Positions 55,208 through 63,360 of a DNA stretch of 64,000 nucleotides are shown here, one piece after another. Source of the DNA: an uncultured Algibacter sp. GTDB lineage: Bacteria; Bacteroidota; Bacteroidia; Flavobacteriales; Flavobacteriaceae. The DNA lies in NCBI RefSeq assembly GCF_947495925.1, contig NZ_CANMAU010000001.1:434001-498000 (forward strand). Reading direction: 5' to 3'. Positions within the stretch are counted from its first letter, which is position 1, and each line of letters opens with the position of its first letter. The notes under the pieces were generated by a model, which saw nothing but the letters and a program-made list of their open reading frames with translations, made no database searches and had not been told where the DNA came from. The position numbers and the translations under genes are program-made.

Positions 55208-56356
55208 ATGAAAAACCTCCCTAAACAACTTCAAAAAAAAATAGAAGCTCGCAAAGCGAATAACGCATTGAGGCAACTTCGTGCCAAAACTGATTTGGTT
55301 GATTTCTCATCTAACGATTACTTAGGGTTTTCAAAGCATAAAACCATTTTTAAAAACAGCCATCAATTTTTGATTAAACATAACATCATTGAAAATGGAT
55401 CTACAGGGTCTAGATTACTCTCAGGAAATCATCGTACTTATTCTATAGTTGAAGATATGATCACCAATTTTCATGGCAGTGAAGCCGCTTTAATTTACAA
55501 CTCAGGTTATGATGCCAATATAGGCTTCTTTTCAAGTGTACCTTTACGTGGCGATATCATTTTATATGATGAACATATACATGCCTCTATTCGAGACGGA
55601 ATGGGCATGAATCATGCTAAATCCTACAAGTTTAAGCATAATAATTTAGAATCCTTAGAACAATTACTTATTCGTTATTCTGAATTAATTTCAGAACCTA
55701 CACAAACCGTTTATGTGGTTACCGAATCTGTATTTTCAATGGATGGAGACACTCCCAACTTAGGTAAACTATCCAAACTATGCACGGCATACAAAGCCCT
55801 ATTAATTGTTGATGAAGCTCACACCATTGGTGTTTTTGGAGAACATGGAATAGGTCTTATTCAAGAATCTAATATTAAAACTTTTGCCCGTATTATAACT
55901 TATGGAAAAGCCATGGGTTGCCATGGCGCTGCTATTTTATGCAATGATTCCTTAAAACAATACCTAATAAATTTTTCACGTAGTTTCATTTACACAACGG
56001 CATTACCTCCGCATAGCTTAGCTACTATTCATGCTTCATATAACGAGTTAATAACATCAAATTCACAAAAGCTGCTGCATGAAAACATTAAACATTTCAA
56101 AACTGAGATTAAAAACAACACCCTAAAATCCATTTTTATTCATAGTAATTCCGCTATTCATTGTTGTGTTATTCCAGGAAATGATCATGTAAAATCTATC
56201 TCTAAAACATTGCAAAATTCAGGCTTTAACGTTAAGCCTATATTATCGCCAACCATACCAGAAGGTCAAGAACGTTTACGCTTCTGCCTTCATGCCTACA
56301 ATACTAAAAAAGAAATTTCGGAAGTCTTAAGCTTGTTGGCTACCTTTGTTGCGTAA
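55208..56356 (+). CDS. bioF: 8-amino-7-oxononanoate synthase
   Basis: A 382-residue PLP enzyme condensing pimeloyl-ACP or -CoA with alanine, the first committed step of biotin ring assembly. The alpha-oxoamine synthase pattern is intact: VDFSSNDYLGFS, NGSTGSRLLSGNH, LIVDEAHTIGVFGEHG, and the PLP lysine Lys234 in TYGKAMGCHG. The C-terminal LSPTIPEGQERLRFCLHA is also typical. It opens the operon, and its promoter is nearly flush with the ATG. The next gene, a DUF2007 protein, starts 10 bases after its stop. Confidence 0.95.
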   Translation: MKNLPKQLQKKIEARKANNALRQLRAKTDLVDFSSNDYLGFSKHKTIFKNSHQFLIKHNIIENGSTGSRLLSGNHRTYSIVEDMITNFHGSEAALIYNSGYDANIGFFSSVPLRGDIILYDEHIHASIRDGMGMNHAKSYKFKHNNLESLEQLLIRYSELISEPTQTVYVVTESVFSMDGDTPNLGKLSKLCTAYKALLIVDEAHTIGVFGEHGIGLIQESNIKTFARIITYGKAMGCHGAAILCNDSLKQYLINFSRSFIYTTALPPHSLATIHASYNELITSNSQKLLHENIKHFKTEIKNNTLKSIFIHSNSAIHCCVIPGNDHVKSISKTLQNSGFNVKPILSPTIPEGQERLRFCLHAYNTKKEISEVLSLLATFVA

Positions 56357-56366
56357 ATTTAAATGG

Positions 56367-56744
56367 ATGAATGATCATTTTACTGTGTTGGCAATATTTG
56401 AATATTCTAGCGAGGCACAAATCACAAAAGCAAAACTAGACTCAGAAGGGATTAAAACCATGTTGGCCGATGAAAAAACCATTGACACAGACCCTTTATT
56501 AAGTCAAGCTATTGGTGGTGTTAAGTTATTAGTTCATAAAAAGGATTTAGAAATAGCTACCGAAATCTACAATAATATAAGACGCTATCGTAAAGATGAA
56601 AATGGCAATGACATCCACTGCCCGAAATGCCAATCCACTAAAATATTAATGGCTCCTCCTGATAGAAAAAATATTTTTTATATGCTATTCCCTTTTTTCG
56701 AAAAGTCAAAGCACATGTGTAATAATTGCCAAACTATTTTTTAA
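56367..56744 (+). CDS. DUF2007 family protein with C-terminal zinc ribbon
   Basis: 125 residues from the ATG at 56367 (two TTG codons seven triplets earlier overlap the bioF stop region and are less likely). The N-terminal part is a DUF2007/ferredoxin-like fold: VLAIFEYSSEAQITKAKLDSEGI, IGGVKLLV and EIATEIYNNI. The C-terminal part holds two Cys pairs, CPKCQS and MCNNC, forming a probable zinc ribbon around a short hydrophobic segment. Its stop overlaps the bioD ATG (TAATG), so translation is coupled. It has no known role in biotin synthesis. DUF2007 domains are thought to sense small signals, but this is not proven. Confidence 0.72.
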   Translation: MNDHFTVLAIFEYSSEAQITKAKLDSEGIKTMLADEKTIDTDPLLSQAIGGVKLLVHKKDLEIATEIYNNIRRYRKDENGNDIHCPKCQSTKILMAPPDRKNIFYMLFPFFEKSKHMCNNCQTIF

Positions 56745-57352
56745 TGAGCACCTATTTTGTAACGGGCATATCAACCGATGTTGGAAAAACAGTAGCCTCA
56801 GCTATAATTACAGAAGCTTTACAAGCCGATTATTGGAAACCTGTACAAGCTGGCGAGTTAGATAATTGCGATACCAAAACAGTTAAACGTTTAGTTTCAA
56901 ACTCCAAATCCAAATTTCACCTTAATGCTTATGCGCTAAACACACCAATGAGTCCGCATGGAGCTGCAGCTATTGATAATATTGAAATTGATCTCAACAC
57001 TATTAAGCCTCCAAAAACAGATAACCATTTAGTGATTGAAGGTGCAGGAGGACTACTGGTCCCGCTAAATAACAAAAACACTGTTTTTGACTTAGTTAAA
57101 CCCAGTTATAAAGTGATTGTAATTTCTAGACATTACTTAGGGAGCATCAACCACACACTTTTAACGGTAAACTTGTTAAAAAATAATGGGTTTGAGGTCG
57201 CTATTATTTTCAGCGGAAATGAACATAAGTCAACGGAAGACATTATAATTAAAATGACGCAAGTTCCTGTAATTGGTAGAATTGACGAAGAACCCTACTT
57301 TGATTCCAATGTAGTTAGAGAATATGCCGCATTGTTTAAAGATAAATTATGA
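56744..57352 (+). CDS. bioD: Dethiobiotin synthetase
   Basis: A 202-residue P-loop enzyme that closes the ureido ring of biotin using ATP and CO2. The P-loop is GISTDVGKT (8-16) in TYFVTGISTDVGKTVASAI; the phosphate/Mg region EGAGGLLVPL is intact. I start at the ATG at 56744, which overlaps the stop of the DUF2007 gene, rather than an upstream TTG. Its stop overlaps the bioA ATG (ATGA), so the run bioF, DUF2007, bioD, bioA is tightly coupled. Confidence 0.95.
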   Translation: MSTYFVTGISTDVGKTVASAIITEALQADYWKPVQAGELDNCDTKTVKRLVSNSKSKFHLNAYALNTPMSPHGAAAIDNIEIDLNTIKPPKTDNHLVIEGAGGLLVPLNNKNTVFDLVKPSYKVIVISRHYLGSINHTLLTVNLLKNNGFEVAIIFSGNEHKSTEDIIIKMTQVPVIGRIDEEPYFDSNVVREYAALFKDKL

Positions 57353-58614
57353 CATTAAAAGACCGCGATAAAAAACACCTTTGGCATCCGCTAAAACAAC
57401 ACCAGTTAAACCCTGAAAGTTTAGCTATTGTAAAAGCCAAAGGATGTATTTTAATGGATGAAGATGGTAATGAATACATAGATGCCATTGCATCTTGGTA
57501 TACTTGCATGTATGGCCATTGCAACGACTATATTACTAGTCGAGTTTCAAACCAAATGCAACAGCTAGATCATGTTATGTTTAGTGATTTTACACATGAA
57601 CCTGCTGTTAAACTGTCTGAAGAGCTCATAAAAATATTACCTAATAATCAGAATAAAATCTATTTTAATGACAACGGTTCTACAGCCGTAGAAGCTGCTA
57701 TTAAAATGGCTCTGCAATTTTATTTTAATAAAGGTGAAAAGCGTTCAACATTTATAGCTTTTGAAAACGGGTTTCATGGCGACACTTTTGGAGCCATGGG
57801 AGTTTCAGGATTGTCTGTTTACAACGGTCCTTTTGAAGATTTTCTTATTGAAGTAAAACGCATTCCAACTCCAGATGGCACAAATCAAACAGAAATTTTA
57901 AATCTGCTAAAACAATACACGTCAGAATTTAAAATGGCAGGTTTTATTTATGAACCTTTAATACAAGGTGCCGCAGGTATGAAAATTCATGATGCCGTAG
58001 GATTAAACTTAATTTTAGAATACTTCAAATCTCAAAATATTCTCACTATCGCCGATGAAGTCATGACTGGTTTTGGTAAAACAGGCAACTATTTCGCTTC
58101 AGATTATATAGAAACCAAACCAGATATTATCTGTTTGAGCAAAGCATTAACCGCCGGATTATTGCCAATGGCCATTACATCCTGTACTCAAGACATTTAT
58201 GATGGTTTTTTAAGTGATGATATTAGCAAAGGCTTTTTTCATTGCCATACCTATTCTGCAAATCCTGTAGCTTGTGCTGCTGCCATTGCGGGTATAGAAT
58301 TATTAACTTCAGAAGACATTCAAAAGAGCATTAAGAGGATTGAGCAATCACATAAAGCTTTTAAAAACATAATTAAAAACCACCCTAAAGTAAAAACAGC
58401 TAGATTTCTGGGGGTGATATTTGCCCTAGACCTAAACACTAAAATGGATCGTTATGGTGATTTACGAGATAAACTTTTAAAGTTTTTTATGGATAATGGC
58501 GTCTTTTTACGTCCGCTAGGGAATACCATTTACATTCAGGTGCCTTATGTTATCACTAAAAAACAGCTAAATAAAGTTTACAGAATCATTGAAGATGCTT
58601 TGGACATCATTTAA
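57349..58614 (+). CDS. bioA: Adenosylmethionine-8-amino-7-oxononanoate aminotransferase
   Basis: A 421-residue class III PLP aminotransferase that makes 7,8-diaminopelargonate using SAM as amino donor. Signatures: ASWYTCMYGHCND, NDNGSTAVEAAIKMALQF, LTIADEVMTGFGKTG, the PLP lysine Lys265 in CLSKALTAG, and CHTYSANPVACAAA. The start overlaps the bioD stop by four bases. It is convergent with the unknown gene at 58644, and no terminator is evident between them. Confidence 0.96.
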   Translation: MTLKDRDKKHLWHPLKQHQLNPESLAIVKAKGCILMDEDGNEYIDAIASWYTCMYGHCNDYITSRVSNQMQQLDHVMFSDFTHEPAVKLSEELIKILPNNQNKIYFNDNGSTAVEAAIKMALQFYFNKGEKRSTFIAFENGFHGDTFGAMGVSGLSVYNGPFEDFLIEVKRIPTPDGTNQTEILNLLKQYTSEFKMAGFIYEPLIQGAAGMKIHDAVGLNLILEYFKSQNILTIADEVMTGFGKTGNYFASDYIETKPDIICLSKALTAGLLPMAITSCTQDIYDGFLSDDISKGFFHCHTYSANPVACAAAIAGIELLTSEDIQKSIKRIEQSHKAFKNIIKNHPKVKTARFLGVIFALDLNTKMDRYGDLRDKLLKFFMDNGVFLRPLGNTIYIQVPYVITKKQLNKVYRIIEDALDII

Positions 58615-58643
58615 TTCTAAGTAAACATTTCATCATAAAAAAA

Positions 58644-59279
58644 TTAACTTTTAGAAATGTCCGAATAATAAAGTGCTTCTAGAAATAGTTTAGAATCGAA
58701 GTCCTCATCCTTACTTGTTTTCAATTCTTTAAAAATACCTGCTACTTGAATTTTAGCTTCAGGAAGTTTTTCTTTACTTCTTGCGTGCGCTATTAAGAAT
58801 ACTTCTGAAGTTGAATGATCTCTCATTTCATAAACATCATACGCATCAATTAAAGGAACCATAGTAAATGTGGTGACTTTTCCAGCAACTATCGGAATCA
58901 TTATAAAACCATTAAAATCTGTTTTGGAGGTTATCCATTTAGCAACCCCTGTAATAATAGCACTTTCAGTTAATTTAGCCCTATTATTTGCCTCAAATGG
59001 CAACATTTTAGATGGTCTAAATTTCTTGTAAGTATTCTGTAATTTACTCTCCAATTTAGAAAACACCATCTTTTTCTGACTATCGTTCAAATTAAACATA
59101 GCCATTTCTAAAAATAAAATCATTTTCTGCTTATCTGAGAATACGCCTCCAACTTTTCCTAATTCGGCCTGAGAAATAATGCCATCATTAGCCTTCGTTA
59201 AAACATTATAAAATCTACCTCCATTATCTAAAGCAGAAATAGCCTCATCAACATATTTATAGGCACTTACCTTTTTCAT
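58644..59279 (-). CDS. Hypothetical protein in the biotin locus
   Basis: 211 residues not recognised as any family I know. No signal peptide or membrane helix. The first half is mostly charged and helical (LFLEMAMFNLNDSQKKMVFSKLESKL); the second half looks like mixed strands (GFIMIPIVAGKVTTFTMVPLIDAYDVYEM). The start is an ATG 28 bases after a TAATTTTG box. It lies on the opposite strand between bioA and the beta-ketoacyl synthase, convergent with bioA and divergent from the synthase. Codon use and base content do not stand out, so I see no sign of recent transfer. A link to biotin is only positional. Confidence 0.65.
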   Translation of the reverse strand: MKKVSAYKYVDEAISALDNGGRFYNVLTKANDGIISQAELGKVGGVFSDKQKMILFLEMAMFNLNDSQKKMVFSKLESKLQNTYKKFRPSKMLPFEANNRAKLTESAIITGVAKWITSKTDFNGFIMIPIVAGKVTTFTMVPLIDAYDVYEMRDHSTSEVFLIAHARSKEKLPEAKIQVAGIFKELKTSKDEDFDSKLFLEALYYSDISKS

Positions 59280-59307
59280 TTTACTTAATTTACACCAAAT
59301 AGGTCTA

Positions 59308-59315
59308 CAAAATTA
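59308..59315 (-). promoter_or_regulatory. -7 promoter box of the hypothetical gene at 58644
   Basis: The minus strand reads TAATTTTG, matching TAnnTTTG, 28 bases before the ATG at 59279. It faces the promoter box of the beta-ketoacyl synthase on the other strand. Confidence 0.4.
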
Positions 59316-59376
59316 GACTAATGTTACATCTAAAAATAATTTATTGATGTTTACCAAAATAGAAACCTTTAACTCT

Positions 59377-59384
59377 TATTTTTG
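59377..59384 (+). promoter_or_regulatory. -7 promoter box of the beta-ketoacyl synthase gene
   Basis: TATTTTTG matches TAnnTTTG and ends ten bases before the ATG at 59395, giving a very short leader if used. No TTG is seen at -33. Confidence 0.4.
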
Positions 59385-59394
59385 TGAAAAATAA

Positions 59395-60558
59395 ATGGCC
59401 TTGCAACAACCTATTTCCATTACTGCTATTTCATCTGTTTCTCCATTGGGAAAAACAATTGAAGAAACCTGGGAAACTTACCAAAACAACAACCATTGCC
59501 TAACAACTAGAGAAGTTATAGGCAAATCCATTGTTGTTGCTGAAATTCCTGAAAATGCAAAAAAAGATATTCAGACATTAAAACAGTCTGATAGTAAATA
59601 TAAATCACTAGATAACTCCGTTTTATATGCTATTTATGCTTCAAGACAAGCCATAAAAGACGCAAATTGGAATGGTTCTGATAATTTCGGAATTAATATT
59701 GGATCTTCAAGAGGTGCGACTGCCCTTTTTGAAACCTACTATGATTCATTTCTAAAAAACAATAAAGCAGAAACTCTAAGTTCCCCAACCACAACACTAG
59801 GTAATATTTCATCATGGGTAGCTCATGATTTGCAAACTCAAGGTCCAGAAATTAGTCATTCTATAACCTGTTCCACAGCTTTACATGCCATGTTAAACGG
59901 CATTGCATGGATAAATTCAGGCATGTGTAATAAATTTTTGGTTGGAGGTAGCGAAGCACCTCTTACGCCTTTTACAATTGCCCAAATGCAAGCCTTAAAA
60001 ATATACGCTCAAAAACAAAATGATTTTCCTTGTCGTGCTTTAGACTTCAATAAAACCAAAAACAGTATGGTTTTAGGAGAAGGTGCATCTATGGCCTGTT
60101 TAGAAAGCGGTGTTAAAAAAAATGCACTTGCTATAATTACTGGATTTGGTTATGCTACTGAAATACTGAAGCATAATATTTCTATTTCTAGCGATGCTAA
60201 ATGCTTTCAAAAATCAATGAAAATGGCTCTAGGGTCGTTAGATCCAGATAAAGTAGACGCTATCGTCATGCATGCTCCGGGCACAGTAAAAGGAGATTTG
60301 TCAGAATTTAAGGCCATAGAAAAAATATTTTGTAACAAAACACCTGCTTTAACCACCAACAAATGGAAGATAGGTCACACCTTTGGAGCCTCCGGAGCTC
60401 TAAACATTGAATTAGCTGTTTTAATGCTACAGCATCAAAAATTCATTGGTATCCCTTATATAGAAGAACAAAACACACCGCAAACCTTAAAACATATTCT
60501 TGTTAATGCGGTTGGCTTCGGTGGAAATGCAGTTAGTATTTTATTAAGTAAAAACTAA
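59395..60558 (+). CDS. Beta-ketoacyl synthase in the biotin locus
   Basis: A 387-residue thiolase-fold condensing enzyme of the KAS I/II type. The catalytic triad is C159 in SITCSTALHAM, H293 in VMHAPGTVKGD and H328 in KIGHTFGASG. The first His motif aligns with HGTGT of FabF/FabB but reads HAPGT. It is shorter than FabF (about 412). It lies between bioA and bioB, so a dedicated role in making the pimeloyl chain is plausible. It is not the KAS III type (BioZ) known to feed biotin in some bacteria. BioC and BioH are absent from the window. The gene has its own promoter box. Confidence 0.8.
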   Translation: MALQQPISITAISSVSPLGKTIEETWETYQNNNHCLTTREVIGKSIVVAEIPENAKKDIQTLKQSDSKYKSLDNSVLYAIYASRQAIKDANWNGSDNFGINIGSSRGATALFETYYDSFLKNNKAETLSSPTTTLGNISSWVAHDLQTQGPEISHSITCSTALHAMLNGIAWINSGMCNKFLVGGSEAPLTPFTIAQMQALKIYAQKQNDFPCRALDFNKTKNSMVLGEGASMACLESGVKKNALAIITGFGYATEILKHNISISSDAKCFQKSMKMALGSLDPDKVDAIVMHAPGTVKGDLSEFKAIEKIFCNKTPALTTNKWKIGHTFGASGALNIELAVLMLQHQKFIGIPYIEEQNTPQTLKHILVNAVGFGGNAVSILLSKN

Positions 60559-60580
60559 AAACATATCGCAATATTATTAG

Positions 60581-60588
60581 TATTTTTG
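60581..60588 (+). promoter_or_regulatory. -7 promoter box of bioB
   Basis: TATTTTTG matches TAnnTTTG, 25 bases before the bioB ATG. It implies bioB can be transcribed apart from the synthase gene. Confidence 0.4.
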
Positions 60589-60613
60589 AATCGTTAATTA
60601 ACATGAAGGCTTT

Positions 60614-61708
60614 ATGAGCGAGACTAGACACAACTGGACTAAAGAAGAAATTCTAGAGATATATAACAAACCATTTATGGAATTGCTTTACGAAGCAGCT
60701 ACAGTGCATAGAGTTAATCATGACCCTAATGTGGTTCAAGTAAGTACTCTATTATCTATTAAAACAGGTGGATGTTCTGAAGATTGCGGATATTGCCCGC
60801 AAGCGGCTCGTTACCATACAGATATTGAAGGGAATGATTTAATGTCTGTACAGCAAGTTAAAGCACAAGCTTTACGGGCAAAATCAACAGGAAGCTCTCG
60901 TGTTTGCATGGGTGCTGCATGGCGAAATGTTAAAGATGGTCAAGAGTTTGATCAAGTGCTTGAAATGGTACGCACTATTAATAAATTAGACATGGAAGTT
61001 TGCTGTACACTAGGTATGGTAACTGAAAACCAAGCAAAACGTTTAGCAGAAGCAGGTTTATATGCTTACAATCACAATTTAGATTCTTCTGAAGAATATT
61101 ATAAAGAAGTAATCTCTACTCGTGGTTATCAAGACCGTTTAGATACTATTGATAATGTGCGTAAAACCAATGTAACTGTTTGTAGCGGTGGTATTATTGG
61201 TATGGGAGAAAATATAGAAGACCGAGCAGGAATGCTTGTAGCGCTCTCTACATTAAATCCGCAACCAGAATCAACCCCTATTAACGCCTTAGTTGCTGTT
61301 GAAGGCACCCCTCTTGAGGACCAAAAACCTGTATCCATTTGGGATATGGTGCGTATGGTTGCTACTACAAGAATAGTTATGCCAGAAACTCAGGTACGTT
61401 TAAGCGCTGGTAGAACGCAAATGACTCGAGAAGGTCAAGCTATGTGTTTCTTTGCAGGGGCAAATTCTATTTTTGCTGGAGATAAGTTATTAACCACTCC
61501 TAATCCTGATGTAAACGAAGATATGGAAATGTTTACCTTACTCGGAATGAAACCTCAAAAGCCATTTACTAAAAAAGTACAACCGCAAACGGTGGAAGCT
61601 CAAGATTCGCAGCTTGAAGCACTTGGTGAAAAACCTAAATGGACAAGACCAGAACATACTATTGAAAGAAACGAGGCTGCAAAAACGAAAGCTAAAGTGC
61701 TTAAATAA
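60614..61708 (+). CDS. bioB: Biotin synthase
   Basis: A 364-residue radical SAM enzyme inserting sulfur into dethiobiotin to give biotin. The radical SAM cluster cysteines are C54, C58 and C61 in KTGGCSEDCGYCPQ. Further family segments are GSSRVCMGAAWRN, EVCCTLGM, YNHNLDSSEEYY and VCSGGIIGMGE, which carry the ligands for the second cluster, and RLSAGRTQM with the Arg ligand. It has a Lys/Glu-rich tail of about 40 residues beyond the usual end (after LTTPNPDVNEDMEMF). With bioF, bioD and bioA the window encodes the full late biotin pathway. Confidence 0.97.
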   Translation: MSETRHNWTKEEILEIYNKPFMELLYEAATVHRVNHDPNVVQVSTLLSIKTGGCSEDCGYCPQAARYHTDIEGNDLMSVQQVKAQALRAKSTGSSRVCMGAAWRNVKDGQEFDQVLEMVRTINKLDMEVCCTLGMVTENQAKRLAEAGLYAYNHNLDSSEEYYKEVISTRGYQDRLDTIDNVRKTNVTVCSGGIIGMGENIEDRAGMLVALSTLNPQPESTPINALVAVEGTPLEDQKPVSIWDMVRMVATTRIVMPETQVRLSAGRTQMTREGQAMCFFAGANSIFAGDKLLTTPNPDVNEDMEMFTLLGMKPQKPFTKKVQPQTVEAQDSQLEALGEKPKWTRPEHTIERNEAAKTKAKVLK

Positions 61709-61847
61709 CTTTATTTTTTTGAATATGTGTTTTGCGTTATTGATTATAGGATAAATCAAACATAAATGTGTGATTGAGAATTTCTAACCTATACCCGACT
61801 TGCAGGTTAACAGGCAAATAAGTATTTTAAATTAAGTCCCTTTTTCT

Positions 61848-61855
61848 TAACTTTG
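61848..61855 (+). promoter_or_regulatory. -7 promoter box of the cupin-like gene
   Basis: TAACTTTG matches TAnnTTTG and ends 21 bases before the TTG start at 61877. The 168-base region after bioB otherwise shows no gene or hairpin. Confidence 0.45.
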
Positions 61856-61876
61856 TTATACAAAACAAACTAAACT

Positions 61877-62737
61877 TTGGCATTAAATCTTAAGGAAGTT
61901 CCTCGAGTAAAAACCATTACTAAAGCGGATTTTTTAAACCATTATTTTAAACCACAAAAACCAGTTGTTATTGAGCACGCTATTGAAGATTGGCCTGCTT
62001 ATACCAAATGGAGCCTTGATTATATAAAAAGCATTGGCGGGGATATTACTGTACAGCTCTATGATGATAGACCTGTAGATTATAAAGATGGGTTTAATGA
62101 ACCACATGCTAAAATGAAGCTTAGCGCTTATATTGATTTGCTTAAAAGAGAACCTACTAAATTCCGAATTTTTTTATGGAATGCTTTAAAGGAAATACCT
62201 ACGCTTCAAAAAGATTTTAGCTTCCCAGATTTCGGATTACGACTTATGAAAGGGATTCCAATGTTATTTTTTGGTGGACAAGATTCCCATACCTTCATGC
62301 ACTATGATATAGATTTGGCTAATATTTTTCATTTCCATTTTGAAGGAAAAAAAGAGGTTATTTTGTTCGATCAAGACCAAAACCAGTATTTATATAAAAT
62401 TCCGCATTCATTAATTACTAGAGAAGATATAGACTTTAAAAATCCTGATTTTAAAAAATGGCCCATGCTCAAAAAAGCTAAAGGCTTTAAAACAGAACTA
62501 AATCATGGAGAAGTATTATATATGCCCGAAGGGTATTGGCATTATATGCGGTATGTTACGCCAGGTTTTTCTTTAAGCCTGCGGGCTATAGCCAGAAATC
62601 CCAAAAACTTTAGTAAAGCTGTTTACAACGTTTTTATTATGCGCAATTATGATAATGTAATGCGCCGAATTAAAGGGCAAAAGTGGATTGATTGGAAAAA
62701 TGATCAGGCCATTATAAGAACTCATAAACACTTGTAG
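61877..62737 (+). CDS. Cupin_8/JmjC-like 2-oxoglutarate oxygenase family protein
   Basis: A 286-residue cytoplasmic protein with a JmjC-like double-stranded beta helix. Iron ligands fit His142 and Asp144 in FMHYDIDLANIFHFHFEG and the distal His222 in EGYWHYMRY. The KKEVILFDQDQ strand and HGEVLYMPEG are typical of cupin_8 hydroxylases, some of which modify ribosomal proteins or tRNA. The start is a TTG: no in-frame ATG exists for about 80 codons, a stop (TAA) lies six bases upstream, and the N-terminal sequence starts at the expected place. The target is unknown. Confidence 0.82.
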   Translation: MALNLKEVPRVKTITKADFLNHYFKPQKPVVIEHAIEDWPAYTKWSLDYIKSIGGDITVQLYDDRPVDYKDGFNEPHAKMKLSAYIDLLKREPTKFRIFLWNALKEIPTLQKDFSFPDFGLRLMKGIPMLFFGGQDSHTFMHYDIDLANIFHFHFEGKKEVILFDQDQNQYLYKIPHSLITREDIDFKNPDFKKWPMLKKAKGFKTELNHGEVLYMPEGYWHYMRYVTPGFSLSLRAIARNPKNFSKAVYNVFIMRNYDNVMRRIKGQKWIDWKNDQAIIRTHKHL

Positions 62738-62799
62738 TTTTTAGTTTGATTTCTTTTAAGTTATAATATCTTTACACGCTCAAACTAAAATCTCAAATC

Positions 62800-63291
62800 A
62801 TGAAAAAGTCACTTTTTATAATCGCAGTTTTATGCGTTACATTTGTTAATTCTCAAGCATTTATTGGTGCTAACGACAATAAATTTCAAGTTGGTGTTAA
62901 TCTGCAAAACAACGCAACGGGTATCAATCTTTCTTATGATTACGGTGTAGGAGAAAATATGTCAATAGGACTTTCAGGCGCTTATGCATTAGGGGTAAAT
63001 GAAAATATTGACGCCGATTTTAAGGACCGTATAGATATAAAAGCTCGTTTTAATGCCAACTTAGGAAATGTTATTAATATTGATGAAAACTTTGACATTT
63101 ACCCAGGTTTAAACTTAAGTTTAAAAAACTTTGGTGGACATTTAGGTATGCGCTACTTTTTTAGCAGTGGGTTTGGTGTTTATACGGAACTTAATGTGCC
63201 TTTAGCTAAATATGATACAGGAACACTCACGCCTGCAGAAAAAATTCATAATCAATTCACGGCTAATATTGGTGCTTCTTTCAACTTATAA
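62800..63291 (+). CDS. Small outer-membrane beta-barrel protein
   Basis: 163 residues with a signal peptide ending VNSQA. The rest is alternating, amphipathic strands with turns at Gly/Asn/Asp (FQVGVNLQNNATGINLSYDYGVGENMSIGLSGAYALG), and it ends FTANIGASFNL, an aromatic/hydrophobic last strand suitable for outer-membrane insertion. Eight strands can be counted roughly. It resembles DUF6646 as I recall it, though that is uncertain. A TATCTTTA sequence, one base from the -7 consensus, lies upstream. A strong terminator follows. Confidence 0.72.
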   Translation: MKKSLFIIAVLCVTFVNSQAFIGANDNKFQVGVNLQNNATGINLSYDYGVGENMSIGLSGAYALGVNENIDADFKDRIDIKARFNANLGNVINIDENFDIYPGLNLSLKNFGGHLGMRYFFSSGFGVYTELNVPLAKYDTGTLTPAEKIHNQFTANIGASFNL

Positions 63292-63309
63292 GAACCAAAA
63301 AAGTCTAAT

Positions 63310-63343
63310 AAAAAAGGGTAAAACAAATGTTTTACCCTTTTTT
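63310..63343. terminator. Bidirectional terminator between outer-membrane protein gene and recX
   Basis: GGGTAAAAC (63316-63324) pairs with GTTTTACCC (63329-63337) across a four-base loop, with six As before and six Ts after, so it can act on both convergent genes. Confidence 0.88.
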
Positions 63344-63360
63344 ATTAATTAACGAATTCA

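Noticed and set aside
60603-60616. Four-codon leader frame (MKAL) overlapping the bioB start
   Set aside because: Too short to judge, no repeated codons or attenuator hairpin near it; likely chance.
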